Source of the DNA: a virus
Virus record (IMG/VR): IMGVR_UViG_3300035142_000030
Coordinates: 1-64,000 of that record
Strand: one strand, 5' to 3'
Length of the DNA: 64,000 bases
Positions 29,957 through 37,793 of the stretch are shown here, piece after piece. The notes beneath the pieces were generated by a model. It searched no databases. It was not told the DNA's origin and saw nothing but the letters and a program-made list of their open reading frames with translations. Position 1 is the stretch's first letter. Every line of letters starts with the position of its first letter. The translations under genes and the position numbers were made by a program.

Positions 29957-30166
29957 ATGAAAAACGCAATGAAGGATTGGATCACTAATATAGTAGCTAT
30001 ATTATTATGGGGAATTAGTACATATGCTTATTTCTTTACCGATAAAGAAATGAAGTTCTTAGTTTATATTGGAGTGATGATGTTAGGTTTTTCTTTTTTG
30101 TTTATAGATTCTAAACAAATAAGAGCATTAATTATTAAGTTTGTAAATAAGAGAATAGAATCATGA
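29957..30166 (+). CDS. Two-helix membrane protein, holin candidate
   Basis: 69 residues with two hydrophobic helices (NIVAILLWGISTYAYFF and LVYIGVMMLGFSFLFI) and a basic C terminus (VNKRIES). Size, topology and the gene order peptidase-then-this suggest a holin. It overlaps the next start by 4 bases. Confidence 0.55.
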   Translation: MKNAMKDWITNIVAILLWGISTYAYFFTDKEMKFLVYIGVMMLGFSFLFIDSKQIRALIIKFVNKRIES

Positions 30167-30876
30167 AAATACTAACAAAACTACTAAACGTTTTGGCAAT
30201 GATCTTTGTGGTAATCGGCATCTATTCGACTATCATGTATTTTATATCCATAAAACCATTAAAAGAAAAACACAGTGAACTTGTGCAAAAGAAGCACAGG
30301 TTGGATAGTATAATTCAAAATAATGACAAAACAATAAATATTTTAAGGGATTCTATAGAAGTAAAAGAAGCAGAAATAAGATATTCAGAAGAGAGGATAG
30401 GAGAATTAGAAACAGACATCTATAATCTAAAGAAGAAACATAAAGAAAAACTACAAGAGTTAGAGGATTACACTTTAGAACAAGTTTTAGATTATATTTT
30501 AGATTATTATGATACAGATAGTACAGAAGCATGTATCAGAACCACAGATAAAGGTATTGAGATCGTCATACAACCACGTTTAGTGTATGAGTGGACATAT
30601 ACTATAGAAAAACTAGAAAGTACCTCAAATGAACTTATATTAACCAAAAATAAAGCATCAGAATATTCTATATTAACAGAAGACCTAAAAGATAAGATTA
30701 ATTTACTAGAAGGAAGGGATAGTGTGATGGTTAATTCGTTGGAAACGGCACAAGAAAAGAATGGAGTTCTTCAACAGTTGATTGAAAATAGAGATAAACG
30801 CATCAAACAAATCAAAACACAACGTAATATAGTTGCAGGAGTAGCAGTGATAATAATAGTAATTTCTTTAATATAG
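30163..30876 (+). CDS. Membrane-anchored coiled-coil protein, spanin-like
   Basis: 237 residues with an N-terminal helix (LLNVLAMIFVVIGIYSTIMY), a long charged coiled coil (about 40-215) and a C-terminal hydrophobic tail (NIVAGVAVIIIVISLI). Anchors at both ends joined by a coiled coil are compatible with a unimolecular spanin that bridges membranes, but the second anchor is a helix rather than a lipoprotein signal, so this stays tentative. Confidence 0.45.
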   Translation: MKILTKLLNVLAMIFVVIGIYSTIMYFISIKPLKEKHSELVQKKHRLDSIIQNNDKTINILRDSIEVKEAEIRYSEERIGELETDIYNLKKKHKEKLQELEDYTLEQVLDYILDYYDTDSTEACIRTTDKGIEIVIQPRLVYEWTYTIEKLESTSNELILTKNKASEYSILTEDLKDKINLLEGRDSVMVNSLETAQEKNGVLQQLIENRDKRIKQIKTQRNIVAGVAVIIIVISLI

Positions 30877-30899
30877 TTTCTTTTTCATGATTAGTTTTG

Positions 30900-30933
30900 G
30901 CGTCTGGCTTTTAGGAGTCAGACGTTTTTTTTT
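30900..30933 (+). terminator. Rho-independent terminator of the late operon
   Basis: CGTCTG (30901-30906) pairs with CAGACG (30919-30924), followed by nine or more T. It closes the lysis block. Confidence 0.8.
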
Positions 30934-30955
30934 ATGAATAAATGTTAATAAATAC

Positions 30956-30986
30956 TTGTTTATGTCAAAATTTAGTTGTATTTTTG
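30956..30986 (+). promoter_or_regulatory. Promoter of the accessory block
   Basis: TTG (30956-30958), 20 bases, TATTTTTG (30979-30986). The leader after it (to 31097) has a 16-codon frame from 31010 that ends at TAA. The leader also has GTTAAGC near 31033, a match to the GTTRRRY integron core pattern. Confidence 0.6.
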
Positions 30987-31097
30987 GATAAAATTAATAG
31001 GTAAAAATTATGAAAGATGAAATTTTATACAACGTTAAGCTTATGATACGTTGCGTTTAATAACATAACTTTTTGATAAAAATAAAAATTATATAAA

Positions 31098-31478
31098 ATG
31101 AATATACTTAACAAATTAGCAAAATGTAAGCAATGGATTATACGCATTGTTAGCAGTAGTTTATCTGGGAGGGTTTTTTATGATAATGGTAAAAAATATA
31201 TTATTCCTAAACACGTTTGGTTTAGCACAACTTTTAAAAAATATGGGAATGTACATAAAGCAAAGTTTGTTATCAACAAATACTCAAAGTCAGAACCAAA
31301 ACGAAGAATATGTAAATACATAGATGTTACAACTGGAACATATTTTTGTTTTGTAACCGCAAAAAGCAAAATAGAAGCACAAAAATTATTTTATAAGCAA
31401 TTGTGCGAATCAGGTGTTATTTTAAATGAAGAAGAAGAATGGAATCAATTTTTTTTCGGGCATGAACAAAGCGAATAA
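31098..31478 (+). CDS. Hypothetical protein
   Basis: 126 residues, basic N-terminal half (KHVWFSTTFKKYGNVHKAKF), mixed beta/alpha, acidic end. No signal or membrane helix. It is the first gene behind the 30956 promoter. No family recognised; a nucleic-acid-binding role is possible from the basic charge but unproven. Confidence 0.5.
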   Translation: MNILNKLAKCKQWIIRIVSSSLSGRVFYDNGKKYIIPKHVWFSTTFKKYGNVHKAKFVINKYSKSEPKRRICKYIDVTTGTYFCFVTAKSKIEAQKLFYKQLCESGVILNEEEEWNQFFFGHEQSE

Positions 31479-31489
31479 AATTTGACATT

Positions 31490-31762
31490 ATGGATATAGT
31501 AGAACATGCCATTAATAGAATTGAGTTTAATGAACACAAAATAAATGAATCTTTAAAAGAATTAAAAGAACTTAAAGATAATTTAATTGTAAAATATAAA
31601 CATCCTGAAATTGATATTAAGAGATTACTTCAAGATGAAAAATATAGATACATTATAGCACTTAAATTATCGAAAAATAATGTAGAAACTGCTAAATTAT
31701 TAGGAACTACTGAAAGAACATTTTATAGAAAAATGAATGAATTTAATTTACATAACCAATAA
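31490..31762 (+). CDS. Small Fis-type helix-turn-helix protein
   Basis: 90 residues: a charged coiled coil (about 5-35) followed by a C-terminal HTH of the Fis/NtrC kind (ALKLSKNNVETAKLLGTTER then TFYRKMNEF). The pattern N-x4-AKLLG-x-T-x-R-T-x-YRK is what HTH_8 proteins carry in their recognition helix. It probably binds DNA as a dimer and could regulate this accessory block. Confidence 0.65.
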   Translation: MDIVEHAINRIEFNEHKINESLKELKELKDNLIVKYKHPEIDIKRLLQDEKYRYIIALKLSKNNVETAKLLGTTERTFYRKMNEFNLHNQ

Positions 31763-31774
31763 AAATTAGAAATT

Positions 31775-31984
31775 ATGAGACAAGAAGTAAAATTTAGAGC
31801 ACCAATTAAAGTAATTGAAAGCGACAACTATTATTTGGTAATAGAGGATGCCGTTGGAGTTACGCATTATTTTCACAAAGAACATGATAATAAGTATGGA
31901 AAATTTAAACAAGGCGAATATGATGGATGGAGTAAACAAATTCGTAGTTTAAATGATAATACGAAAAAATGTTGTGGATTTTAA
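31775..31984 (+). CDS. Small hypothetical protein
   Basis: 69 residues, beta-rich start (KFRAPIKVIESDNYYLVIED), basic middle, Cys pair near the end (KKCCGF). Stop overlaps the ATG of the next gene (TAATG). Unknown. Confidence 0.5.
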   Translation: MRQEVKFRAPIKVIESDNYYLVIEDAVGVTHYFHKEHDNKYGKFKQGEYDGWSKQIRSLNDNTKKCCGF

Positions 31985-32367
31985 TGTCCCGTTTAGAGGT
32001 ATATCCCGAAATAAAAAAAAAACTCGTAGAGTTTTGGGGGTACGGGATGGGTTGTGGGAATACCGAGCAAGCAATGGTTTATAACACAGCGGGATTTATG
32101 GGACGGTTTGGGGCTTTTGCCCCAAAATGGACTATGAAATCACAGTTAGGCATAAAATTTTTTGATATGGAATTTATAGTAGAATTAGAAGAAGGTGTTT
32201 ATTTGGCTACTTGGTCTGGCGACCCTGGGCGAACACTAAAGATTGAAAACGCACAAGTATTTGTCCGCGATAAAGATGCTGATAATGCTCTTGTTAGAGC
32301 CAGATATTATAGACCATTTAAGTATGCCAAAGTGCGAAGGCAAAAGGAAGGGTTGCGAAGCAGCTAA
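31984..32367 (+). CDS. Hypothetical protein
   Basis: 127 residues. The ATG at 31984 overlaps the upstream stop and is preferred to 31969. It has Gly/Met/Phe-rich motifs (GYGMGCGNTEQAMVYNTAG) and a basic C terminus (FKYAKVRRQKEGLRSS) encoded by DNA of higher GC than the rest, as in the cassette-like regions. No family recognised. Confidence 0.5.
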   Translation: MSRLEVYPEIKKKLVEFWGYGMGCGNTEQAMVYNTAGFMGRFGAFAPKWTMKSQLGIKFFDMEFIVELEEGVYLATWSGDPGRTLKIENAQVFVRDKDADNALVRARYYRPFKYAKVRRQKEGLRSS

Positions 32368-32386
32368 GGATGGGGGGGATTTTTAT

Positions 32387-32420
32387 GCCTAACGGTTTGG
32401 CTATGTTTAGTAGCCTAACC
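32387..32420 (+). repeat. Short palindrome with a GCCTAAC core
   Basis: GCCTAAC (near 32387-32393) is followed by GGTTTGGCTA (32394-32403) and its partner TAGCCTAACC (32411-32420), 9 of 10 paired. GCCTAAC matches the integron inverse-core pattern RYYYAAC, but no matching GTTRRRY closes it on this side. Confidence 0.45.
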
Positions 32421-32442
32421 ACTAACTTTGAAATATTTACTA

Positions 32443-32450
32443 AATTTGCA
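32443..32450 (+). promoter_or_regulatory. -7 element TAAATTTG before the structured RNA
   Basis: TAAATTTG with an expected start near 32456, about 30 bases before the first long stem of the RNA at 32484. No clear TTG at the best spacing. Confidence 0.4.
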
Positions 32451-32483
32451 TAGGCTATTAAATATAGCTTTTGTTATAAACTT

Positions 32484-32638
32484 TTAAGGGGGCTTCTTCG
32501 GAAGTATCAGCAGAAGGGGAACTTCGATAGCACAGTTGGTATGAGGCAACGACTTCAAACATCGTATATCGTAGGTTCGATTCCTACCGAATGACTTAAA
32601 ACGAGGCGTTACTGCACGCCTACCCTCTGCCCCCTTAA
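32484..32638 (+). ncRNA. Structured RNA with a tRNA-like core
   Basis: Outer stem TTAAGGGGGC (32484-32493) with GCCCCCTTAA (32629-32638). Then a CTTC-TTCG-GAAG tetraloop hairpin (32493-32504) and a second stem GCAGAAGGG (32510-32518) with CCCTCTGC (32623-32630). Inside, 32523-32591 has tRNA geometry: TTCG/CGAA closing stem, D-arm-like AGTTGGTAT, anticodon-arm-like ACGAC-TTCAAAC-ATCGT, a 5-nt variable loop, and a canonical T arm GTAGG-TTCGATT-CCTAC. A hairpin AGGCG/CGCCT follows. The acceptor stem is incomplete and no CCA is encoded, so it is not an ordinary tRNA. The minus-strand frame here is a shadow. Confidence 0.6.
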
Positions 32639-32745
32639 TTGTTTTATAACTATTAAATAAACACACCTGCATTAAAACTATTATATTTAATATAAATTTT
32701 AATATAAAAATCAAGAATTACCATAAAATTAGGGGAAATTTTTAT

Positions 32746-32753
32746 TATATTTG
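32746..32753 (+). promoter_or_regulatory. Promoter of the replication block, near-leaderless
   Basis: TATATTTG ends 4 bases before the ATG at 32758. At the usual -7 spacing the transcript would begin at or next to the start codon. Confidence 0.6.
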
Positions 32754-32757
32754 TATT

Positions 32758-33111
32758 ATGAAAACACTAATATTATTTCTATTATTATTTCCTATCTATT
32801 CTTATTCGCAACAGGTAGGAGAAAAACTAACCCAAAAAGAATCATTAGCTCTTGTAGAAAAAGATCATTGTAACAAGTACTATTATACCTCAGAAGATAG
32901 TATCATTACTATTAGGACAAGAAAGTCAGATGATCTTATATGGGATATAGACTATCAAGTAAAGAGGACAAGTAAACTTTCATGGGTAACACAATACACT
33001 CAAATAGGAAGAAACGTATTCTATGATGAAGGAGATTATTATTTTGTATTTATTATAGGAGAATATTATTTAATACAGATTAGGAATGCGGAGAAAGTGT
33101 CGTCCTTATAA
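32758..33111 (+). CDS. Secreted protein at the head of the replication block
   Basis: 117 residues with a Sec signal peptide (MKTLILFLLLFPIYSYSQQ) and a polar beta-rich mature part of about 98 residues. No membrane helix afterwards. It is expressed from a promoter that would give a leaderless mRNA. An exported early protein may act on the host envelope. Overlaps the following gene by 26 bases. Confidence 0.55.
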   Translation: MKTLILFLLLFPIYSYSQQVGEKLTQKESLALVEKDHCNKYYYTSEDSIITIRTRKSDDLIWDIDYQVKRTSKLSWVTQYTQIGRNVFYDEGDYYFVFIIGEYYLIQIRNAEKVSSL

Positions 33112-33775
33112 TTATGTTAATGTACATGAAATTATTAAAAGTGATAAGGTTTATGTGCCTAAGTTGAAATGGAAATTTGAATATGAAAGCTATTTTTTAA
33201 GTGGTGATAGGCAGCAAATATTGGATGCTATGTTTCAGCCCAAAAGTAAGGTTGTAAGAACAAATACAAGTTTTATCAGGAAGTTGGTTATAGAGATAGG
33301 GATTCAGGAGTTAAAGATTCGTAAGATAGTAGAAGGTAAAACAGCTAAAGGGTATCCTAAGATTATAGTATCTTGGCATAAACATCCTGGAAAGTATATG
33401 ATAGATGGGGAGGAGTTTAATAATTCTAGCGCTAGCAATAAGGACAACATTTATGATACTATAGACTGTTTGCATTTAGTACAAGATAAAGATAGAGCTT
33501 CTTTTGCAAAATATTGGTTTAGACCATTTACTAATTCATTTTCAAGGGAAACATTATTAAGAATCCCTAAGGGAAGGAAGTTTAAATGTATAGTTGCTCA
33601 TGTAGAAGAAGCTTTTAAGGAAAGAGACAAGCAGATGTATTACAAACAAGGGAACAGAATAGGGCAGCCAATAGTATTATTAAAGCCAGAGATAGTTAAG
33701 GTTTATCCATTAGAAACTCCCAATAAGGATATAAAAATAGATTATTTTAAATTATATAAACCTATAAAATTATAA
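33086..33775 (+). CDS. Hypothetical protein of the replication block
   Basis: 229 residues, basic, soluble, beta-rich C terminus. The first ATG overlaps the previous gene; a later start is possible. No motif recognised. The gene is in the same transcript as the ATPase, exonuclease and resolvase, so a nucleic-acid function is likely but unproven. Confidence 0.5.
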   Translation: MRRKCRPYNYVNVHEIIKSDKVYVPKLKWKFEYESYFLSGDRQQILDAMFQPKSKVVRTNTSFIRKLVIEIGIQELKIRKIVEGKTAKGYPKIIVSWHKHPGKYMIDGEEFNNSSASNKDNIYDTIDCLHLVQDKDRASFAKYWFRPFTNSFSRETLLRIPKGRKFKCIVAHVEEAFKERDKQMYYKQGNRIGQPIVLLKPEIVKVYPLETPNKDIKIDYFKLYKPIKL

Positions 33776-33778
33776 AAC

Positions 33779-34120
33779 ATGGAACAAATAATAGAGTATG
33801 AAGCTTTAGAAAGGAAAACAATATCTCGTGTTGTATGGTTAGACATGGATAGAGTGTTTTTTATTTTTAACGATGATTCTTTTTGTATTATTAAAGGAAG
33901 CGGGTGGGAAGAACCATATGCTGAAATAGATACAAATGAATATAATTTAGAACCTTACGAATGGAACTATAATGATTTATATAAATTAGGATTCATATCG
34001 AAAGAAGAATATAAGAAAATAGCTAATAATGCTAAGGATATGCACAGAAAGAGAATAGAAGAAGCAGATTTAGAAAAAATAAACATACTAAAACAAAAAT
34101 ACCCACAATATTTTAAATAA
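33779..34120 (+). CDS. Hypothetical acidic protein
   Basis: 113 residues, N-terminal beta strands (VVWLDMDRVFFIFNDDSFCI) and a C-terminal helical end (KKIANNAKDMHRKRIEEADL). It is separated by one base from the ATPase gene. Unknown. Confidence 0.5.
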   Translation: MEQIIEYEALERKTISRVVWLDMDRVFFIFNDDSFCIIKGSGWEEPYAEIDTNEYNLEPYEWNYNDLYKLGFISKEEYKKIANNAKDMHRKRIEEADLEKINILKQKYPQYFK

Positions 34121-34121
34121 C

Positions 34122-35405
34122 ATGGATACACAATTTTTTACAATAGATGAAATATCAGCCAAAAACTTTAAAGGGCTTAAAGATTTTAAAGCTGACCTAA
34201 ATAATGTTTCTGTAATATTATCAGGATCAGAAGGAGTAGGCAAGTCTAATATCTATCATTTGGTTGAAGGATTAAGAAAATTTAAAGGAGCTAAAATTAC
34301 TAAAGGGGAAAAAGAAGGTAGTGGAGAGATCAGCATAAGTAAAGGGGACACTAACTATCGATTCTGCTTTAGTTTTACAGAGGACAATAAACATAAACTA
34401 ACAACATATGTAGATGGAGAAGCTAAACCGATAACAAAAGCAAGGCAAGCTTATATTTTAGAACAACTATTAGCTCCAACATTTGATATTGATGCCTTAT
34501 TAAACTCTTCAGGACAGAAACAAGCAGAAATGGTAAAAGAGGCTTTACGGATAGATACTGTAAAAGAAGAGGCATACTACCAACAGAAGTTTGAAGAAAG
34601 AAGAGATTTAAAAAGGGATTTATCTAAAAATCCTAAACCAGAAGAAGTGCCGGAAGCTAAAGAGGTAGACATAAATGATCTTTTAAAGCAGAAAAAGGCG
34701 ATAGAAGAATTTAATGCTGAACAAGACGCTAAACAAAAGATTATAGATTTCTATTTATCTATGAGTAAGAAGTTAGATAAACAGATTACCGATCCTGGTT
34801 CAGATGCTTACCTTAAACATATAGCTACCTCTAAAAACATGCATAAAGATATTATTAAGTTTATCACAGAAAACATTTTCAAGTTAGATCAACCTAAAAA
34901 ACATAAAACGCTTGAAGATGTAAATAGAAGCCTTGAGGGTGCGCAAAAGACTAACGAGAACGCTTTAGCTTATAAAAAATATTTGAGCTCTATAAAGGCT
35001 TTTAATGAGCTTAAAATAAAAGTTGATAAAGCAGAAGATGAAGTAAAGGAGGCTAGAGAAAGATTGTTAAACAAGATGAAGCAAGTGGACATTCCTGTGG
35101 ACGGGCTTGAACTAGATATGCAGATGTCAGATAGTGGAAAGATAAGCACTACATTAACTTATAATGGGCTAGAGATGAACGATGCTAATATTAATACGAG
35201 TAAAAAATACGCCATTGCAGCTTACTTACAAATGAATTTATTTAAAGAAGGGAATCTAGGAGTATTCCATGTTAATTCTTCATTTATGAGTAATTCTACA
35301 TTGCAAGATATAGCAAGGGAGTGTAGAAGATTAAATTTACAATGTCTTTTTGAGATAACTAGTAGAAAAGCTAATGAACCACTTAAAGTTGAATCTATTT
35401 TATAA
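34122..35405 (+). CDS. RecF/SbcC-like ATPase
   Basis: 427 residues. The N terminus (EISAKNFKGLKDFKADLNN) and Walker A (GSEGVGKSN, about residues 34-42) are those of SMC/RecF/SbcC ATPases. The middle is coiled coil (about 150-330). The C-terminal part should carry the signature and Walker B halves, though VFHVNSSF is degenerate. Phage members act with a nuclease in recombination or DNA-end processing. The partner could be the DEDDy exonuclease at 36922 or the resolvase at 38370. Confidence 0.7.
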   Translation: MDTQFFTIDEISAKNFKGLKDFKADLNNVSVILSGSEGVGKSNIYHLVEGLRKFKGAKITKGEKEGSGEISISKGDTNYRFCFSFTEDNKHKLTTYVDGEAKPITKARQAYILEQLLAPTFDIDALLNSSGQKQAEMVKEALRIDTVKEEAYYQQKFEERRDLKRDLSKNPKPEEVPEAKEVDINDLLKQKKAIEEFNAEQDAKQKIIDFYLSMSKKLDKQITDPGSDAYLKHIATSKNMHKDIIKFITENIFKLDQPKKHKTLEDVNRSLEGAQKTNENALAYKKYLSSIKAFNELKIKVDKAEDEVKEARERLLNKMKQVDIPVDGLELDMQMSDSGKISTTLTYNGLEMNDANINTSKKYAIAAYLQMNLFKEGNLGVFHVNSSFMSNSTLQDIARECRRLNLQCLFEITSRKANEPLKVESIL

Positions 35406-35417
35406 AACAATTGCTAA

Positions 35418-35618
35418 ATGAGAATAAATAAGTGTAAACTATTTGGTCATAAATGGATTCCTGTATTTATTAAAGGAGAATATAATGGAAAAACCATTAA
35501 ATTTATTGCTTGCTTTTGTGATAGATGCAGGAAAGGATATAATGAGGCACATGATATTAATAAGGCAGCAATAAATAGAGAATATGGAACTTATAGTGAG
35601 AAATATTTTAAGGATTAA
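35418..35618 (+). CDS. Small zinc-ribbon-like protein
   Basis: 66 residues with C-x4-H (CKLFGH) and C-x-C-x2-C (CFCDRC), a pattern able to bind one Zn. Basic C terminus. Short phage proteins of this type are common and mostly of unknown role. Confidence 0.55.
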   Translation: MRINKCKLFGHKWIPVFIKGEYNGKTIKFIACFCDRCRKGYNEAHDINKAAINREYGTYSEKYFKD

Positions 35619-35621
35619 GTA

Positions 35622-35891
35622 ATGACCCAACAAAAGAAAACATTTCTAATTAAATATACGGCTTTTGACAAGAAAGGGAAGGTTCTTAAAGCTAATGGTG
35701 AAATGAAGGTCAAGAATAAGGTTAGTAAATTTGAAGCTCAATGTAGCTTTGAAGAACATCTTAAAAAGAAGTATAATGATTTTGGAAGACTTGTGATTCA
35801 TGGTTGCACTGAAGATATTGTGAGTAATATGTTTGGCGATATCGATTCGAATGCAATGGATATTTTCAATAAAATGTTTGGAGGATTATGA
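35622..35891 (+). CDS. Hypothetical protein
   Basis: 89 residues, basic N-terminal beta part (FLIKYTAFDKKGKVLKANGE), helical C terminus (MDIFNKMFGGL). No family recognised; position within the block supports it being real. Confidence 0.5.
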   Translation: MTQQKKTFLIKYTAFDKKGKVLKANGEMKVKNKVSKFEAQCSFEEHLKKKYNDFGRLVIHGCTEDIVSNMFGDIDSNAMDIFNKMFGGL

Positions 35892-35892
35892 A

Positions 35893-36036
35893 ATGATACT
35901 ACTATGGATATTATTTATATTAATCATTGTTTACTATATCTTTAAACCAGATATAGATATAACAAGAGAGAAGGATGTAATTCTCTATTATAATTGGTAT
36001 AATACCAGAAAGTACATAATAGTGTTTAGATTGTAA
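35893..36036 (+). CDS. Small membrane protein
   Basis: 47 residues starting MILLWILFILIIVYYIF, one membrane helix then a polar tail. The ATG at 35893 follows the previous stop; the longer frame from 35833 overlaps the upstream gene and is rejected. Confidence 0.5.
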   Translation: MILLWILFILIIVYYIFKPDIDITREKDVILYYNWYNTRKYIIVFRL

Positions 36037-36446
36037 TGGAGCTAAAAATATACGACGAACAGTGTAAATTAGATTTGTATAATGAACTAAAACGTAGGCG
36101 GCTGCCCTATAAGGTTAAAATAGCTCCTATATTTCAGAATAGAACTCCTACACAAAATAAATATTACTGGAGTGTTGTGGTTAGGGGGCTTTCAGAAGAA
36201 CTTGGGTACTATCCACATGAGATACACCAACTACTGTTAAGTATGTTTGCTATGTTAGAAGAAAAAATAGATGAATATGGGAAAGCATACATAGTAGTTG
36301 AAAGTACAGCAAACATGGATAGCGTAAGAATGGAAATCTACTTAGATGACATTAGAAACTTCTTTTTGGCTGACTTTAATATTTACATACCAATGCCAGG
36401 AGAAGTTATTATAGAAGAAGTAACAGAGAAAATAATATATAAATAA
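36036..36446 (+). CDS. NinB-like recombination protein
   Basis: 136 residues with RTPTQNKYYWSVVVRGLSEE near 35-54. R-x3-QN-x2-YW followed by a helix and L-x-S/Q-x-F is the mark of NinB/Orf-type single-strand DNA-binding recombination mediators and their relatives. Start overlaps the previous stop. It sits beside exonuclease and resolvase genes, which fits. Confidence 0.5.
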   Translation: MELKIYDEQCKLDLYNELKRRRLPYKVKIAPIFQNRTPTQNKYYWSVVVRGLSEELGYYPHEIHQLLLSMFAMLEEKIDEYGKAYIVVESTANMDSVRMEIYLDDIRNFFLADFNIYIPMPGEVIIEEVTEKIIYK

Positions 36447-36448
36447 TT

Positions 36449-36922
36449 ATGGAAAACAGAAAATCTAAAACAAAAGAAAGAAAGTTTTATAAGGAAAGCG
36501 AATATAACGGAAGATCACAATTTACTTTCTTAATAAAATTTGAAGGTGATGACAAACAATATGTTTATAATTCATCTGTGAAAGAACCTAAATATTTTAA
36601 AGAGGGGGAGGAACAAGAATATACCTATGAACATAAGACAGGAACAAAAAAAGATGGCACATCATGGGAGATGCATGTAGTAAAGCCCGTATACCCTAAA
36701 CCTAATTTTGGAGGAAAAGGAGGATTCCAGCAGATGACTATTGAGGATTACATTCAAAGACAGAAAGTAGATTCTGTAGGATATGCTATGAGCTATGCAG
36801 AGAAGTTAGCAGAAGCTAAAGCAATAGAAATAAATAATCTATCGGAATACGCTAAGATAGTCCTTAACTGGATGTTAGCAGAAATAGATGAAGTAGCTAA
36901 AACTTTTAAAGAAAACGAATAA
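36449..36922 (+). CDS. Possible OB-fold ssDNA-binding protein
   Basis: 157 residues: basic N terminus, a beta-rich part (FTFLIKFEGDDKQYVYN, KEGEEQEYTYEHKTGTKKDG), Gly-rich linker (PNFGGKGGFQQ), then a helical C-terminal half. The beta part could be an OB fold, and the order just before the exonuclease supports a DNA role. No acidic SSB tail is present. Tentative. Confidence 0.35.
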   Translation: MENRKSKTKERKFYKESEYNGRSQFTFLIKFEGDDKQYVYNSSVKEPKYFKEGEEQEYTYEHKTGTKKDGTSWEMHVVKPVYPKPNFGGKGGFQQMTIEDYIQRQKVDSVGYAMSYAEKLAEAKAIEINNLSEYAKIVLNWMLAEIDEVAKTFKENE

Positions 36923-37590
36923 TGGAAGATTACACAGAACAAAGATTAATAAATGTCCTTACTTTGGATATTGAAACGCTGCCATCGGGTAATCGCTTGA
37001 CAGTTGATGAAATGAGAGAGAACGCCCCCAAAAACTATAAGAAAGAAGACACCATAGTTAAATGGTGTGAGGAAAATATAGAAAATGAATATAGAGGTAG
37101 ATCGTTAGATAGTTTAAAAGGGCGCATTTTATGTATTGGAATGAAATATAATGACGAAGAACCTATCATTATTCCTTATTATAAAGATGAGAGAGACTTA
37201 ATGGATGATTTTACAGAGAAGCTTAACTCAATAGGTAAAGAAATCTATTCATGCGCTATTATGGGACATAACATTCGCAAATTTGATCTTCCTTGGCTTA
37301 TACAGAGAGGTTTTAAATATGGTTTAAAAGATATTATAAGATTACTTCCTACAGATAAGTTTGATAAAAGATTAGTAGATACTAATGAATTGTTTAATGT
37401 GGGAGTGTATGCTCATTATACGAAATTAAAAGATATGTGTATGTTCTTGGGGGTAGATACTCCGAAAGATGATATTGACGGCTCAGAAGTATATGATGTG
37501 TTTATGAAAGGAGAATTAGACAGAATCTATACTTACTGCAAAAAAGATGTAGTTGCTACTTATGAATGCTATCAAAAGATGTTACCATAA
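36922..37590 (+). CDS. DEDDy 3'-5' exonuclease
   Basis: 222 residues. Exo I is LTLDIETLPSG (about 14-24), Exo II is MGHNIRKFDLPWL (about 113-125), and Exo III is YCKKDVVATY near the C terminus, giving the D-E-D-D plus Tyr set. It is a stand-alone exonuclease related to the proofreading domain of family B polymerases. Likely trims DNA in repair or recombination. Confidence 0.85.
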   Translation: MEDYTEQRLINVLTLDIETLPSGNRLTVDEMRENAPKNYKKEDTIVKWCEENIENEYRGRSLDSLKGRILCIGMKYNDEEPIIIPYYKDERDLMDDFTEKLNSIGKEIYSCAIMGHNIRKFDLPWLIQRGFKYGLKDIIRLLPTDKFDKRLVDTNELFNVGVYAHYTKLKDMCMFLGVDTPKDDIDGSEVYDVFMKGELDRIYTYCKKDVVATYECYQKMLP

Positions 37591-37793
37591 TGAATATACA
37601 CTACAAAAAGGGAAAGCGTGCCAAAGAGTTATTAAATATATATAAGAATCCTTATAGACAAAATACTTATGAACACGAACAATGGAAGAAAGGATTTGAT
37701 GAGGGCATACATGAACCTATAGATTATGAAGTAGAGATTCCTGATTGTGATGATGTATTAATTGAATATGAACCCTTAAATATAGATAAATGA
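37590..37793 (+). CDS. Small RMF-like protein
   Basis: 67 residues. I use the ATG at 37590, which overlaps the exonuclease stop. NPYRQNTYEHEQWKKGFDEG resembles the ribosome modulation factor pattern N-P-Y-R...W-x-x-G, seen in many short phage proteins. The C-terminal third is acidic. It might bind RNA or ribosomes, but the match is short. Confidence 0.45.
   Translation: MNIHYKKGKRAKELLNIYKNPYRQNTYEHEQWKKGFDEGIHEPIDYEVEIPDCDDVLIEYEPLNIDK

Noticed and set aside
30163-30876. Reverse transcriptase, DGR or retron elements in the window
   Set aside because: No YxDD-type motif or template/variable repeat pair was seen in any frame.
31033-32393. Full integron cassette between GTTAAGC and GCCTAAC around genes 31098-32367
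   Set aside because: The two boxes match the patterns, but no folded site closed by GTTRRRY follows and four genes would be in one unit.
32523-32591. Functional tRNA-Leu(CAA) or UGA suppressor tRNA
   Set aside because: The acceptor stem has only four pairs, the D arm is irregular, the anticodon is ambiguous, and no CCA is encoded.
32484-32714. 76-codon minus-strand frame over the structured RNA
   Set aside because: It is a translation of the tRNA-like RNA (GRNRTYDI is a usual artefact of a T arm read backwards).
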